Below are positions 34,637-42,527 of a DNA stretch of 64,000 nt, piece by piece (positions within the stretch are counted from its first letter, which is position 1; each line of letters opens with the position of its first letter). The notes beneath the pieces were generated by a model. It was not told the origin of the DNA. It ran no database searches and saw nothing but the letters and a program-made list of their open reading frames with translations. The stretch is from JBBDYH01 sp040901795 (lineage in GTDB: Bacteria > Planctomycetota > Planctomycetia > Pirellulales > JALHPA01). The DNA lies in assembly GCA_040901795.1 (NCBI GenBank), contig JBBDYH010000107.1, positions 1-64,000 of the forward strand. Direction: 5' to 3'. The position numbers and the translations under genes were made by a program.

Positions 34637-36814
34637 ATGATTCGCCTGACTGCGGCATTGGTGCTTGCGACGTTGTTGTTGCCTGGTAGCGGACCAAGTC
34701 AATCGTTGCGCGCCGCCGGACCAATTGAGCTGGACGATGTTCCGGCGCCGCTCAACCAAGACGAACCGCGCAGCGAGGCCCATCGCGATCGGCTGGACGC
34801 GGTTTCGATGTTTGCCGCCGGCCGAATGCTCGAGCAACGGCAAGAGCTGCCGCAGGCACTGCGTCGATACCAGCGGGCGTTTCGACTCGATCCGACCGCC
34901 GAGCCGGTGTTGCGCGAGATTGTGCCGCTGGCTTTCAACTTGGGACGCGAAGAGGAAGCCGTCCGCTACGCCACAAAGCTGGCCGAGTTGGATGCCTCCG
35001 ACCCGATGTTGTTGCGGCGGCTCGGCATTGTGCTCACCGAGCAGCGCCAGTTTAAGGACGCGCTGGCGCTGTATGAGAAAGTGAGAAAGCTGGAGGCCGG
35101 AAAGCCCAAATCGGCGGGCCAGGTGATGCTGCACCTCGAGATGGGGCGCCTGTACCTGCTCACCGAGCAATACGACAAGGCGGCTGAGTTGTTCGCGTTC
35201 GTCTCCAAGTCGCTCGATGCGCCCGACGACTATGGCCTCACTCCGGTCGTGCTCAAGTCGCTGATCGGCGATAAGGGCGAGCTTCACGAGCTGATGGCTG
35301 CCGGCTTCTTGGAAACCGGGAACGTCGACGAGGCCGCCAGGTCTTTTTCGCGGTTGGAGAAGCTCAGCTCGAACAAGGCGGTCGCGGCGTACAACCAGGC
35401 GCGGATTGCCGCCCAAGCCGGCCGTCATGACGAAGCGCTGGCCAGGTTGGAAGATTACTTCGCTGCTCGCGAGTCGAGCAAAGCGGCGGCGCCCTATGAA
35501 CTGTTTGCCAAGCTGCTGCGCCAGAAGCAGCAAGCTGCGGAGCTGATCCCACGGCTGGAGAAACTGTTGGCGGAGCAAGCAGGAAATGTGCCGCTCAACT
35601 TTGCCCTGGCCGAGGAGTACTTCCAAAATAAAGAGCTGGAGAAGGCGGAGTCGCGCTATCAGGTCGTGCTCGCCAGCCAGCCCTCGGCCGAGGTCTATCG
35701 CCGGTTGTTGGAAATCTATAGCCGTAGCGCACAACATGAGAAGCTGATCCGATTATTGGCTGAAATCGTCGCCAAGAGCGGGTCGCTGGAGATCGTCGAG
35801 ACGCAGCTCGAGTCGCTCGCCGCGGATAAGAGCCGCAGCGAAGGCTTGCTCAAGCTCGCGCAAGAGAAATTTGGTGAGGCCAAGCCCGAACACCACGACG
35901 TGCTTGAAGCGGCCGCACTCGTGGCACTCGAGGCGAAGTCATACGATACCGCCGGCGAGTTATTCGAGCTGGCCATCAAGGCCAAGCCCGCCGACAAGGC
36001 CCAGTTGCTCTTGCGGTTTGGTCTGGAGCTGTTTTTGGCGGAGAAGTTCAGCGAAGCGGCCCGCATCTTCCAGCGCGGGATCGACGAAAAGGCGTTGCCC
36101 CAGAGCAACCCGGCGTTTTACTTCTATCTGGCCGGCGCGCTGGCGATGGACGGCAAGACCGACGAGGCGCTGGCCGCCGCGCGCACGGCGGCGGAGAAGA
36201 AGTCTGACGACCCGCGCTTCGAGAGCCGCGTTGCCTGGATCTACTACCATGCCAAGCGTTACGACGAGGCCGTGGAGAGCTACCGTGCGCTGCTGAAGAA
36301 GTACGACACAAATTACGATTCATCGGACGTGCGATCGGTCGTGCACGATACCCGGCTGATCCTGTCGAACATTGCCGTCCTGCAAGAGAAGCTGGCGGAG
36401 GCCGAGGAGTGGATCGAGCAGGTGCTCGACGAGTTTCCCGACGACACCGGCGCGCTCAACGACCTGGGTTACCTTTGGGCGGACCAGAACAAACGGCTGC
36501 AGCGGGCGCAGCGGATGATCCGCCGCGCCGTGGAGGCCGAACCCGACAATGCCGCCTATCGCGATAGTCTCGGCTGGGTGCTGTACCGCTTAGGGGAGTA
36601 TCAAGCAGCGGCGGTCGAACAGAAAAAAGCGGTCGAGCTGTCGAAATCCAAAGAGCGGGAGTCGGACGGCGTGATGTACGATCACCTTGGCGACATCCAC
36701 GCCGCGCTAGGGCAAACGGACGAGGCGGCGGCCGCCTGGCGCGAAGCGGCTACCGCCTTCGAGAAAGCAGGCGAAAAGGATAAGCTGGAGGTAGTGAAGA
36801 AGAAGTTGGAGTAG
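34637..36814 (+). CDS. Tetratricopeptide-repeat protein, exported
   Basis: 725 residues from ATG 34637 (AAGGGA upstream; signal peptide MIRLTAALVLATLLLPGSG). Consecutive TPRs fill the protein: AAGRMLEQRQELPQALRRYQRAFRLDPT, ATKLAELDASDPMLLRRLG, LEMGRLYLLTEQYDKAAELF and, near the end, LNDLGYLWADQNKRLQRAQR, YRDSLGWVLYRLGEYQAA, YDHLGDIHAALGQTDEAAAAW. Such proteins act as periplasmic assembly scaffolds; the partner is unknown. It lies between the HhH-GPD gene and yebC. Confidence 0.85.
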   Translation: MIRLTAALVLATLLLPGSGPSQSLRAAGPIELDDVPAPLNQDEPRSEAHRDRLDAVSMFAAGRMLEQRQELPQALRRYQRAFRLDPTAEPVLREIVPLAFNLGREEEAVRYATKLAELDASDPMLLRRLGIVLTEQRQFKDALALYEKVRKLEAGKPKSAGQVMLHLEMGRLYLLTEQYDKAAELFAFVSKSLDAPDDYGLTPVVLKSLIGDKGELHELMAAGFLETGNVDEAARSFSRLEKLSSNKAVAAYNQARIAAQAGRHDEALARLEDYFAARESSKAAAPYELFAKLLRQKQQAAELIPRLEKLLAEQAGNVPLNFALAEEYFQNKELEKAESRYQVVLASQPSAEVYRRLLEIYSRSAQHEKLIRLLAEIVAKSGSLEIVETQLESLAADKSRSEGLLKLAQEKFGEAKPEHHDVLEAAALVALEAKSYDTAGELFELAIKAKPADKAQLLLRFGLELFLAEKFSEAARIFQRGIDEKALPQSNPAFYFYLAGALAMDGKTDEALAAARTAAEKKSDDPRFESRVAWIYYHAKRYDEAVESYRALLKKYDTNYDSSDVRSVVHDTRLILSNIAVLQEKLAEAEEWIEQVLDEFPDDTGALNDLGYLWADQNKRLQRAQRMIRRAVEAEPDNAAYRDSLGWVLYRLGEYQAAAVEQKKAVELSKSKERESDGVMYDHLGDIHAALGQTDEAAAAWREAATAFEKAGEKDKLEVVKKKLE

Positions 36815-36834
36815 GGATGCCAACGTAGCGGAAC

Positions 36835-36882
36835 TCGCCAGAGTTCCGGCGAATCAACCCGAGGTCTGGCGACTTCGGCCAC
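36835..36882. repeat. Imperfect hairpin repeat (same family as 29947)
   Basis: Left arm starts GTAGCGGAACTCGCCAGAG, right arm contains GTCTGGCGACTTCGGCCAC. It is 20 bp after the TPR stop and before yebC. Confidence 0.65.
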
Positions 36883-36902
36883 AAACAAAACGGTAGCTAT
36901 CC

Positions 36903-37658
36903 ATGGCCGGTCATTCCCATTGGGCGAACATCTCCCGCAAGAAAGCGATCATCGACAACAAGCGCGGCAAGCTGTGGAGCAAGCTGGCCAAGGCGATCAT
37001 CGTGGCGGCCAAGGGGGGCGGCGGCGACCCCGGTATGAACCTCCGGCTGCGCTACGCCATTGAAGACGCCAAGGCCGTCAGCATGCCCAAGGACAACATT
37101 CAGCGGGCGATTCGGACCGGCACCGGCGAGCTCGAGGGGGGAAACTTTGAAGAGACCCTCTACGAGGGTTACGGTCCCGGGGGCGTGGCGGTAATGTGCG
37201 AGATCCTCACCGACAACCGCAATCGCACAGCCCCCGAAATTCGCAAGATCTTCGAGTTGAACGGTGGCAAGCTCGGCAGCACCGGCTGCGTGGCGTATCT
37301 CTTCGAGCGTAAGGGTGTGTTCGTCGTCGCGGCCGAGAAGATCGACGAGGACCGGCTGCTGGAGATAGCGCTGGAAGCCGGCGCGGACGATGTGAAAGCG
37401 GATGGAGACAAGTTCGAGGTCATTTCCTCACCCGATGTCTTTGGTCCGGTTGGCGAGGCGCTTCGCGCCGCGGGAATCGAGCCAGAATCAAGTCAGATCC
37501 AACGCCTACCCACCTCGACCGTGGATGTCGAAGATCCCGACACCGCCCGCCAGGTGCTGAAACTGATGGAGACGCTCGACAACCACGAGGATGTGCAAAG
37601 CGTCACGGCGAATTTCAATATTCCCGAGGAAGCCATGGCCCAAATCGGGGCGGGTTAG
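36903..37658 (+). CDS. yebC: YebC/PmpR-family protein
   Basis: 251 residues, full length. Family start MAGHSHWANISRKKAIIDNKRGKLWSKL, followed by AIEDAKAVSMPKDNIQRAI, EGYGPGGVAVMCEILTDNRNRTAPEIRKIF, GGKLGSTGCVAYLFERKG, and the C-terminal TVDVEDPDTARQVLKLMETLDNHEDVQSV. YebC proteins were first called transcriptional regulators; some members help translate polyproline stretches, so either role is possible. Usually near ruvC, which is not present here. Confidence 0.95.
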   Translation: MAGHSHWANISRKKAIIDNKRGKLWSKLAKAIIVAAKGGGGDPGMNLRLRYAIEDAKAVSMPKDNIQRAIRTGTGELEGGNFEETLYEGYGPGGVAVMCEILTDNRNRTAPEIRKIFELNGGKLGSTGCVAYLFERKGVFVVAAEKIDEDRLLEIALEAGADDVKADGDKFEVISSPDVFGPVGEALRAAGIEPESSQIQRLPTSTVDVEDPDTARQVLKLMETLDNHEDVQSVTANFNIPEEAMAQIGAG

Positions 37659-37709
37659 TATGAAACTGTAGTAAAACGTCCCCCTTTTATGTCAAAAGAG
37701 GACTTCAAC

Positions 37710-37979
37710 ATGGCTACCACCCACTATGCGCCTGGCGAAGTGGTTCGACGAGGGCAAGACTTATATGAACGGAATATCCGCGCGCGGGTCGAACCCGAAA
37801 ACAAGGGCAAGATGCTGGCCATTGATGTAGACTCCGGTGAATACAGCCTGGCCGACGACAGCCTTACCGCGCTGGACCAGATCAAGGCTAAGAGTCCTGA
37901 CGCCTCGGTCTACATTCTCCGCGTTGGTTTTCCCACGGCGGTCAAGATCGGAGCGGGCCGCGGTCCGAAATCGTCATGA
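37710..37979 (+). CDS. Small conserved-looking protein paired with an aspartic protease gene
   Basis: 89 residues from ATG 37710, preferred over ATG 37689 because AAGAGGA sits eight bases before it. Sequence features: HYAPGEVVRRGQDLYERNIRAR, GKMLAIDVDSGEYSLADDSL, ALDQIKAKSPDASVYILRVG. No transmembrane segment or known motif. Its TGA overlaps the ATG of the aspartic-protease gene, so the two were translationally coupled. Size and coupling recall antitoxin-like partners, but nothing else supports that; unrecognised family. Confidence 0.7.
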   Translation: MATTHYAPGEVVRRGQDLYERNIRARVEPENKGKMLAIDVDSGEYSLADDSLTALDQIKAKSPDASVYILRVGFPTAVKIGAGRGPKSS

Positions 37980-38449
37980 TCCGCGGCGTGGTGACGCCCG
38001 AGCGAGAAGCCGTTGTCAGCCTTGACTTGCATGGTCCTGACGACAACGACGAGCAAGTCGACGCGGTCATTGATACCGGCTTCAATGACTTTCTCACACT
38101 GCCACCGCAGTTGGTTTCGGCACTTAACTTGCCCTTTGCCGCATCGACTAAGAACCGCTAACAATAGTAACCCGACGCGTAAGCGAGGCCGAATCTGCCG
38201 GTTCCTCGCTCACGCTTCGGGTTACTGTGTGCCAGTTGTGTTAGCGGTTCTAAGGCTAAACTCGCAGATGGCAGCATCGTAGAAGCGCCTTATTACCGGG
38301 CGAAGGTGATGTGGGATGGAACAACGCGAGACGTTTTGATTCTCGCTCTTGAGGGCGCGCCGCTCGTCGGCATGTCGCTCCTGTATGGCTACGACTTGCA
38401 CATTCAAGTTCGTGAATCGGGCACGGTAACTATAGCGGCGGCGGATTGA
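37976..38449 (+). pseudogene. Clan AA aspartic protease, split by a MITE-like element
   Basis: The first part reads MIRGVVTPEREAVVSLDLHG ... VDAVIDTGFNDFLTLPPQLV with the catalytic DTG in DTGFN, then stops at the third codon inside the element. Removing 38153-38254 (element plus one CTAAG copy, 102 bp) restores a 123-residue protein: AASTKAKLADGSIVEAPYYR, VLILALEGAPLVGMSLLYGY, ending TIAAAD. The family consists of small retropepsin-like proteases that act as dimers. The rest of the frame is intact, so the insertion is recent. Confidence 0.85.
38153..38249. mobile_element. MITE-like element, copy 2, with CTAAG target duplication
   Basis: 97 bp between identical CTAAG pentamers (38148-38152 and 38250-38254). 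Terminal inverted repeats AACCGCTAACA / TGTTAGCGGTT; long inner palindrome from GTAACCCGACGCG to CGCTTCGGGTTAC. Non-coding. Reverse-complement relative of 2895-2993. No related transposase lies in the window. Confidence 0.85.
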
Positions 38450-38536
38450 TTCTCGTGCCTCGGCGAAAAACGGTGGAAAACAGGACGGAAGGCCGTCGTA
38501 CTTTTGAACTCCGAAACCCGAACACTCAACCCTCGC

Positions 38537-40261
38537 TCAATCCTTCCCCTTGTGCTCGACCTGCGGCCAGTAAGTGTCCCAGGCGTAGTCGGGACTGTTA
38601 TCCTGATCGTGGCACTGCACGCAGAGATTCTTCTTGGCCTCCTCCTTGGTGACGCGCATCGAGAGCTGCAGCGCCTTGAGCTCCTTGTCGGTCACATCGA
38701 TCTCGCCGAGCTGAGCGGCGGCGTGGCGTGCGCCGGGGCCGTGACAGTTTTCGCAACCGTTGGAGTGCAGGTGTTTTTGCTTCAGCTCCAGGTAACCGCT
38801 CGCAAACGGGAAGTAGCCTTGCGGATCCCAGCCGGTCACGTGGCAGCTTAAGCACTCCGGATCGTAATGCCGCGGCGGCGATAGCTTGACGATTGTTTCG
38901 GTGGCGTGTGCGTGGGGAGTTTTTTCCCACACAGCCATCGCCTTGGTGTGGCACTCGCCGCACGTTGCTGAGCCGATGAAATTCTGCCCTTGCGTATGCT
39001 TCGGCAATCCGGTTGGAGGGACGAGATTCAGACCCGCCAGGCCGAGCGCCTGGAGCTGGTCCTGGTACGAGACCATGACCTGCTGCATGTCCGCCGATTC
39101 GCCGAAGCGGGCATCAAGCGGCACGCGCTGATAGCGCTGGGGCGTCTGGCGGTCGTCGTACAGGCCGAGGACGACGCAGTACATCCCTTTGTGACCGACC
39201 TCGATCAACTGCGTTCGTTTGCCAATCTTTTTGGCCTGTGCCGGAGGCTCGTCAGCGCCGCCGGTCGTCACCACGTAGTCGAACTGACCGAATTTCTCGG
39301 CCAACTCGGTGGCTTCCTTCAGCGTGGAGTGCGCCAGCAGAATCAGCTTGTCGGGTCGCTGCTTCTGGACTATAGGCAACGTCTCGGCGATCGCATTGGC
39401 AGCCGGTTTGAACTGCACTTCGGGATTGTTGACCTGTCGCTGATCTTGCTGGCCGATGACCGCCAACACGCCGAACCGCATGCCGCCGGCTTCCACGATC
39501 TGGTGACGTGCGACCAGCGGGTCGTCAAAGCTGACGAGCGCGGCGTTGGTCGCCACAAACGGGCTCGGCTTGTTTTCCTCGACCGAAGTCACCGCGCTGA
39601 TCAACTCGGTAAGCGACAGCCGCAGGTCCGCGCCGCCAAAGGTGACGGCGCCGTAGTTCATCGTCTTGAGCGCCTCAACCGCCGCAGCAAATTTCAACTC
39701 CTGCTGGCGGCCGTAGCGTTTGACCAGACCGCCCGCGTCGAACGACGCCACCGGCCAGCCGTCGGCTTGCATCCGCTTGATCAACTGATGCCGGCGGCTG
39801 AGGCCACCCTTCTGGTTTTCGAGGCCGGCGCAACCACACGGCTCAATGTAGCCGTCTTGCGCGCCCGAAAAGAGCAACGCGACCTTCGGCTTGGGCCATT
39901 TCTCGAAGATCGGCCCGTTAAGTTTTTCGGGATCGACGTGGTCCTTGCCGTAGGTTCCGTCGGCATTCTGTGCATCGGCGCGTTTTTGGGCGGTGCTTGA
40001 TTGGACCGAGACTGGTTGATCCGCAGCGTTCGTGACCGGCTTGGCGACGACGGTCGGAATCAGCAGGGATCGTTCCCCGGATGCAGTCTGAGCCGACTTA
40101 GACTGCGACTCGTTGGCGGAGCCGGCGTGGCTTGGTTTCGCCGAAACAGGCCGGCTCGACGTCGGAGATTTCGAACATCCGACGGCCAGCGCGCTGCAGG
40201 CGACAAGCAGGCACCGGGATATCCATCGTAACCAACGATTGTGCGGCAACTGGTAAAGCAT
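38537..40261 (-). CDS. Tetrahaem cytochrome c fused to a metallophosphatase-like domain, lipoprotein
   Basis: 574 residues from ATG 40261 (AGAGGGA upstream). The lipobox LAVGC follows a hydrophobic start, so it is probably a lipoprotein. Residues about 110-380 resemble UshA-type metallophosphatases: VALLFSGAQDGYIEPCGCAG, GGLSRRHQL, VASFDAGGLVKRYG, NYGAVTFGGADLRL, KLILLAHSTLKEATELAEKF. The C-terminal part has four CxxCH haem sites: CGECH, CLSCH, CENCH, CVQCH, with KTPHAHATE and DPECLSCHVTGWDPQGYF. This architecture occurs in planctomycetes and deltaproteobacteria. Likely an envelope electron carrier; the metal site of the phosphatase part is degenerate as far as I can judge. Confidence 0.83.
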   Translation of the reverse strand: MLYQLPHNRWLRWISRCLLVACSALAVGCSKSPTSSRPVSAKPSHAGSANESQSKSAQTASGERSLLIPTVVAKPVTNAADQPVSVQSSTAQKRADAQNADGTYGKDHVDPEKLNGPIFEKWPKPKVALLFSGAQDGYIEPCGCAGLENQKGGLSRRHQLIKRMQADGWPVASFDAGGLVKRYGRQQELKFAAAVEALKTMNYGAVTFGGADLRLSLTELISAVTSVEENKPSPFVATNAALVSFDDPLVARHQIVEAGGMRFGVLAVIGQQDQRQVNNPEVQFKPAANAIAETLPIVQKQRPDKLILLAHSTLKEATELAEKFGQFDYVVTTGGADEPPAQAKKIGKRTQLIEVGHKGMYCVVLGLYDDRQTPQRYQRVPLDARFGESADMQQVMVSYQDQLQALGLAGLNLVPPTGLPKHTQGQNFIGSATCGECHTKAMAVWEKTPHAHATETIVKLSPPRHYDPECLSCHVTGWDPQGYFPFASGYLELKQKHLHSNGCENCHGPGARHAAAQLGEIDVTDKELKALQLSMRVTKEEAKKNLCVQCHDQDNSPDYAWDTYWPQVEHKGKD

Positions 40262-40342
40262 CAGATCCCTCTGAAAAGTCTTATCCGTGATATTTGCGCT
40301 ATCCGCGGTCAAAAAGCCAACCCTCGGCGGCTCTACAGTTCA

Positions 40343-41512
40343 CTATTTCCCGACGGTGAAGTTGACGTAAATCTGCAATCGCGGCGTCGTGGGATGTCCC
40401 GTGTCCAACTCGATCTTTCCGAATGGTCGTTCGATCGTGTTGTTATGATCGCCGGGCGGAGCGTTGGGCGGGACTTCGATCGTGAAGGGAATTTTTACCA
40501 CAGACTGACCAGGCACAGGTTCCGGCTCGCCAAAGTCGACCTTCAGGAAATCGGGCTCGACCGAGCGAACCTTCAACTTTACCTCATCGCGGTGCTCTCC
40601 CTTGACCAGCAGGTGCATTCCACGGGAGCGGGCGCCCTGTTGTCGCTCGATGGCGCCCAAGCTCAACAGACCGAACTCGTCATGCCACGCGGCGGGACCA
40701 ACAATCGAAATGTCTCCTATGACGCTGCCTTCAATCGGCACCTCGACGGTCGGCTGGCCCGGCACGTCCAACGAGAGGCGGATTCTCTGTCGAAGCGGGC
40801 CTAAGGGCAAGCCGGGTTTAACGCTAACGTTCAGAATTTTTCCGGCTTTAGCCCCTTCTACCTCAGCCACTTGGTCTGCCGGCATTTCCTCCGTTCGCAA
40901 CTCGAAGAATTTCGCCAGCGGGCCGCCGGCGAATTCATGCTTCACGACGTCGAATTGATCGCTCTCGAAGGAGTAGAGGCGCAACATGCCCTTCGCGCCC
41001 TCCCCAACGTTAACGGGCGAGCTGAAGATCAATTCGGAGGGGACGATCTTGTGCGAGCGGCTCACGCGGCCTTCGATTGTCAGAGTGAGATACGGTCGAC
41101 TCGGATCATTCGTCCGGATCGTGGCGCTATGGCGAAAGTGCTCATCGGGGCTACCGCTCCATTCCAGTTCCACCCCGGCTGACTCGCCAGGCTCAAGGCG
41201 GTCGTCTTTCAAGTTGCTCAAGGTGCATTTGCAGGTCGTGCTGCCCTTCGCCAAGGTCAAGGGTGCATCGCCTTGGTTGCGGATTTGGAACGTGTGCGAC
41301 TTCTTGGTATCCTGCTCCATGAATCCAAAGTTGAAGGTGTCGCTGCCAACTACAACCGCCTTGGGAAGCGGCCCAGAATTAACCCCTGCGCCGTCGTCGG
41401 CTAACTGGGCCGGGGCTTGAGAATAAGGACCTAACTCGGCCCAGGTAAGGCCGACTCCCAGCGCGATGCCCAGCAGTGCGGCTACCAGTGCGATGGTCAA
41501 CGTCGAACGCAT
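40343..41512 (-). CDS. DUF1573 protein, membrane anchored
   Basis: 389 residues. N-terminal helix LTIALVAALLGIALGVGLTWA, then DUF1573 immunoglobulin-like domain: FNFGFMEQDTKKSHTFQIRNQGDAPLTL and TTCKCTLSNLKDDRLEPGESAGVELEW with the paired cysteines typical of the family. Two more beta-sandwich regions follow (LTLTIEGRVSRSHKIVPSEL; IRLSLDVPGQPTVEVPIEGS). Located 81 bp upstream of the tetrahaem gene on the same strand. Function unknown; often near redox genes in planctomycetes. Confidence 0.82.
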   Translation of the reverse strand: MRSTLTIALVAALLGIALGVGLTWAELGPYSQAPAQLADDGAGVNSGPLPKAVVVGSDTFNFGFMEQDTKKSHTFQIRNQGDAPLTLAKGSTTCKCTLSNLKDDRLEPGESAGVELEWSGSPDEHFRHSATIRTNDPSRPYLTLTIEGRVSRSHKIVPSELIFSSPVNVGEGAKGMLRLYSFESDQFDVVKHEFAGGPLAKFFELRTEEMPADQVAEVEGAKAGKILNVSVKPGLPLGPLRQRIRLSLDVPGQPTVEVPIEGSVIGDISIVGPAAWHDEFGLLSLGAIERQQGARSRGMHLLVKGEHRDEVKLKVRSVEPDFLKVDFGEPEPVPGQSVVKIPFTIEVPPNAPPGDHNNTIERPFGKIELDTGHPTTPRLQIYVNFTVGK

Positions 41513-41584
41513 TGTTCTACCTCTAGATCGGTATGCGAACCCAGACGGCGTCTCTTGCCAATCTAGGCCAACGAGCCCGCTTCA

Positions 41585-42145
41585 TCAACCGCCCTTGAGA
41601 CGGTCTCGCACTTGCGAGAAGAACCGCTGGTAATCGGCGCGGCGATAGTCCGGGAATGTCCACTCGTGATGCTCCCAGCGTCCATGGCGGAAGAACAGCG
41701 TGATTTCGGCGAAGATGCCGTCGCGCAGATAGATCCGGTGCGCATGGTCCTTGGTCGAGGCGAGCACCAATTTGGCCGTCGTTAGATAACCGGGGTCGAG
41801 GTTTAACGGCCGCGTTTCAGTAATCGGGCTGCCAGCGTCGCCCAGAACCTCGCCCCGCTGGGCCGCCGAGGTGAACTCATCCTCCCAGCGGTTCGCGAGC
41901 CGCTTGACCGCGGCGAGGTTTGCCGGATCAAAGGGCGCCGTAAACGACCAAAAGATCTTCTTCAACCCCGAACCCATCGTGGGCTGGTAATAATCCGTTT
42001 CGCTGAAGTCAAACGGATCGCTGGCCAGGCCGATAGGCGCCCATGCGTCCATCGCTCGCTCACGTGCCCAGTCGAGAGCCGACCTATGCCGGCTGAACGC
42101 GGCCAAAAGCAAGAGCGCCGCAGGATGGGGGGTATACCGCGCCAT
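41585..42145 (-). CDS. DUF4416 family protein
   Basis: 186 residues from ATG 42145 (a longer upstream frame is non-conserved in character). Family features: ALLLLAAFSRHRSALDWA, FDFSETDYYQPTMGSGLKKIFWSF, NLDPGYLTTAKLVLASTKDHAHRIYLRDGIFAEITL and WTFPDYRRADYQRFF. DUF4416 has no known activity. It is cytoplasmic by composition. The next gene upstream on the strand is a GlsB-like membrane protein. Confidence 0.85.
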   Translation of the reverse strand: MARYTPHPAALLLLAAFSRHRSALDWARERAMDAWAPIGLASDPFDFSETDYYQPTMGSGLKKIFWSFTAPFDPANLAAVKRLANRWEDEFTSAAQRGEVLGDAGSPITETRPLNLDPGYLTTAKLVLASTKDHAHRIYLRDGIFAEITLFFRHGRWEHHEWTFPDYRRADYQRFFSQVRDRLKGG

Positions 42146-42182
42146 GACTCTCGCGCGCCTTTGCGAATGCCGCCGAACGACC

Positions 42183-42464
42183 CTAAACAGGCTTGCGACC
42201 ACTTCGGCTGCCGGTCGCGTAGAGCGCCAGCCAAACCACGATGAGCGCTCCCAGAATCGACATGATCCAGCCGGCGCCACGGAACGGACCCAACTCCGGA
42301 TCATACCCAAGGAACCAGGAGACAAGGCCGCCCAACATCGATCCGCCGACGCCGAGGACCATCGTCATCAGCAGGCCCATTGGCTGCCGGCCGGGATAAA
42401 GCAGTCTGGCAATGGCGCCAACCACCAAACCGAACACTGCCCACGTCAGGATTGACCAGATCAT
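42183..42464 (-). CDS. GlsB/YeaQ/YmgE-family stress-associated membrane protein
   Basis: 93 residues, three membrane helices. The family pattern is clear: WAVFGLVVGAIARLLYPGRQ, GLLMTMVLGVGGSMLGGLVSWFLG and WIMSILGALIVVWLALY. Members are small transglycosylase-associated proteins of the inner membrane, induced in stress; their activity is unproven. Confidence 0.9.
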   Translation of the reverse strand: MIWSILTWAVFGLVVGAIARLLYPGRQPMGLLMTMVLGVGGSMLGGLVSWFLGYDPELGPFRGAGWIMSILGALIVVWLALYATGSRSGRKPV

Positions 42465-42527
42465 GGCGATTCTCCGTGCTGTAGTTCTTACCCGTCGCGG
42501 ATGCTAGCAAATCCTGTTCCGCTATTG

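Noticed and set aside
42146..42325. 60-residue N-terminal extension of the DUF4416 gene
   Set aside because: Overlaps the GlsB gene in another frame, and the family start is at the ATG at 42145.
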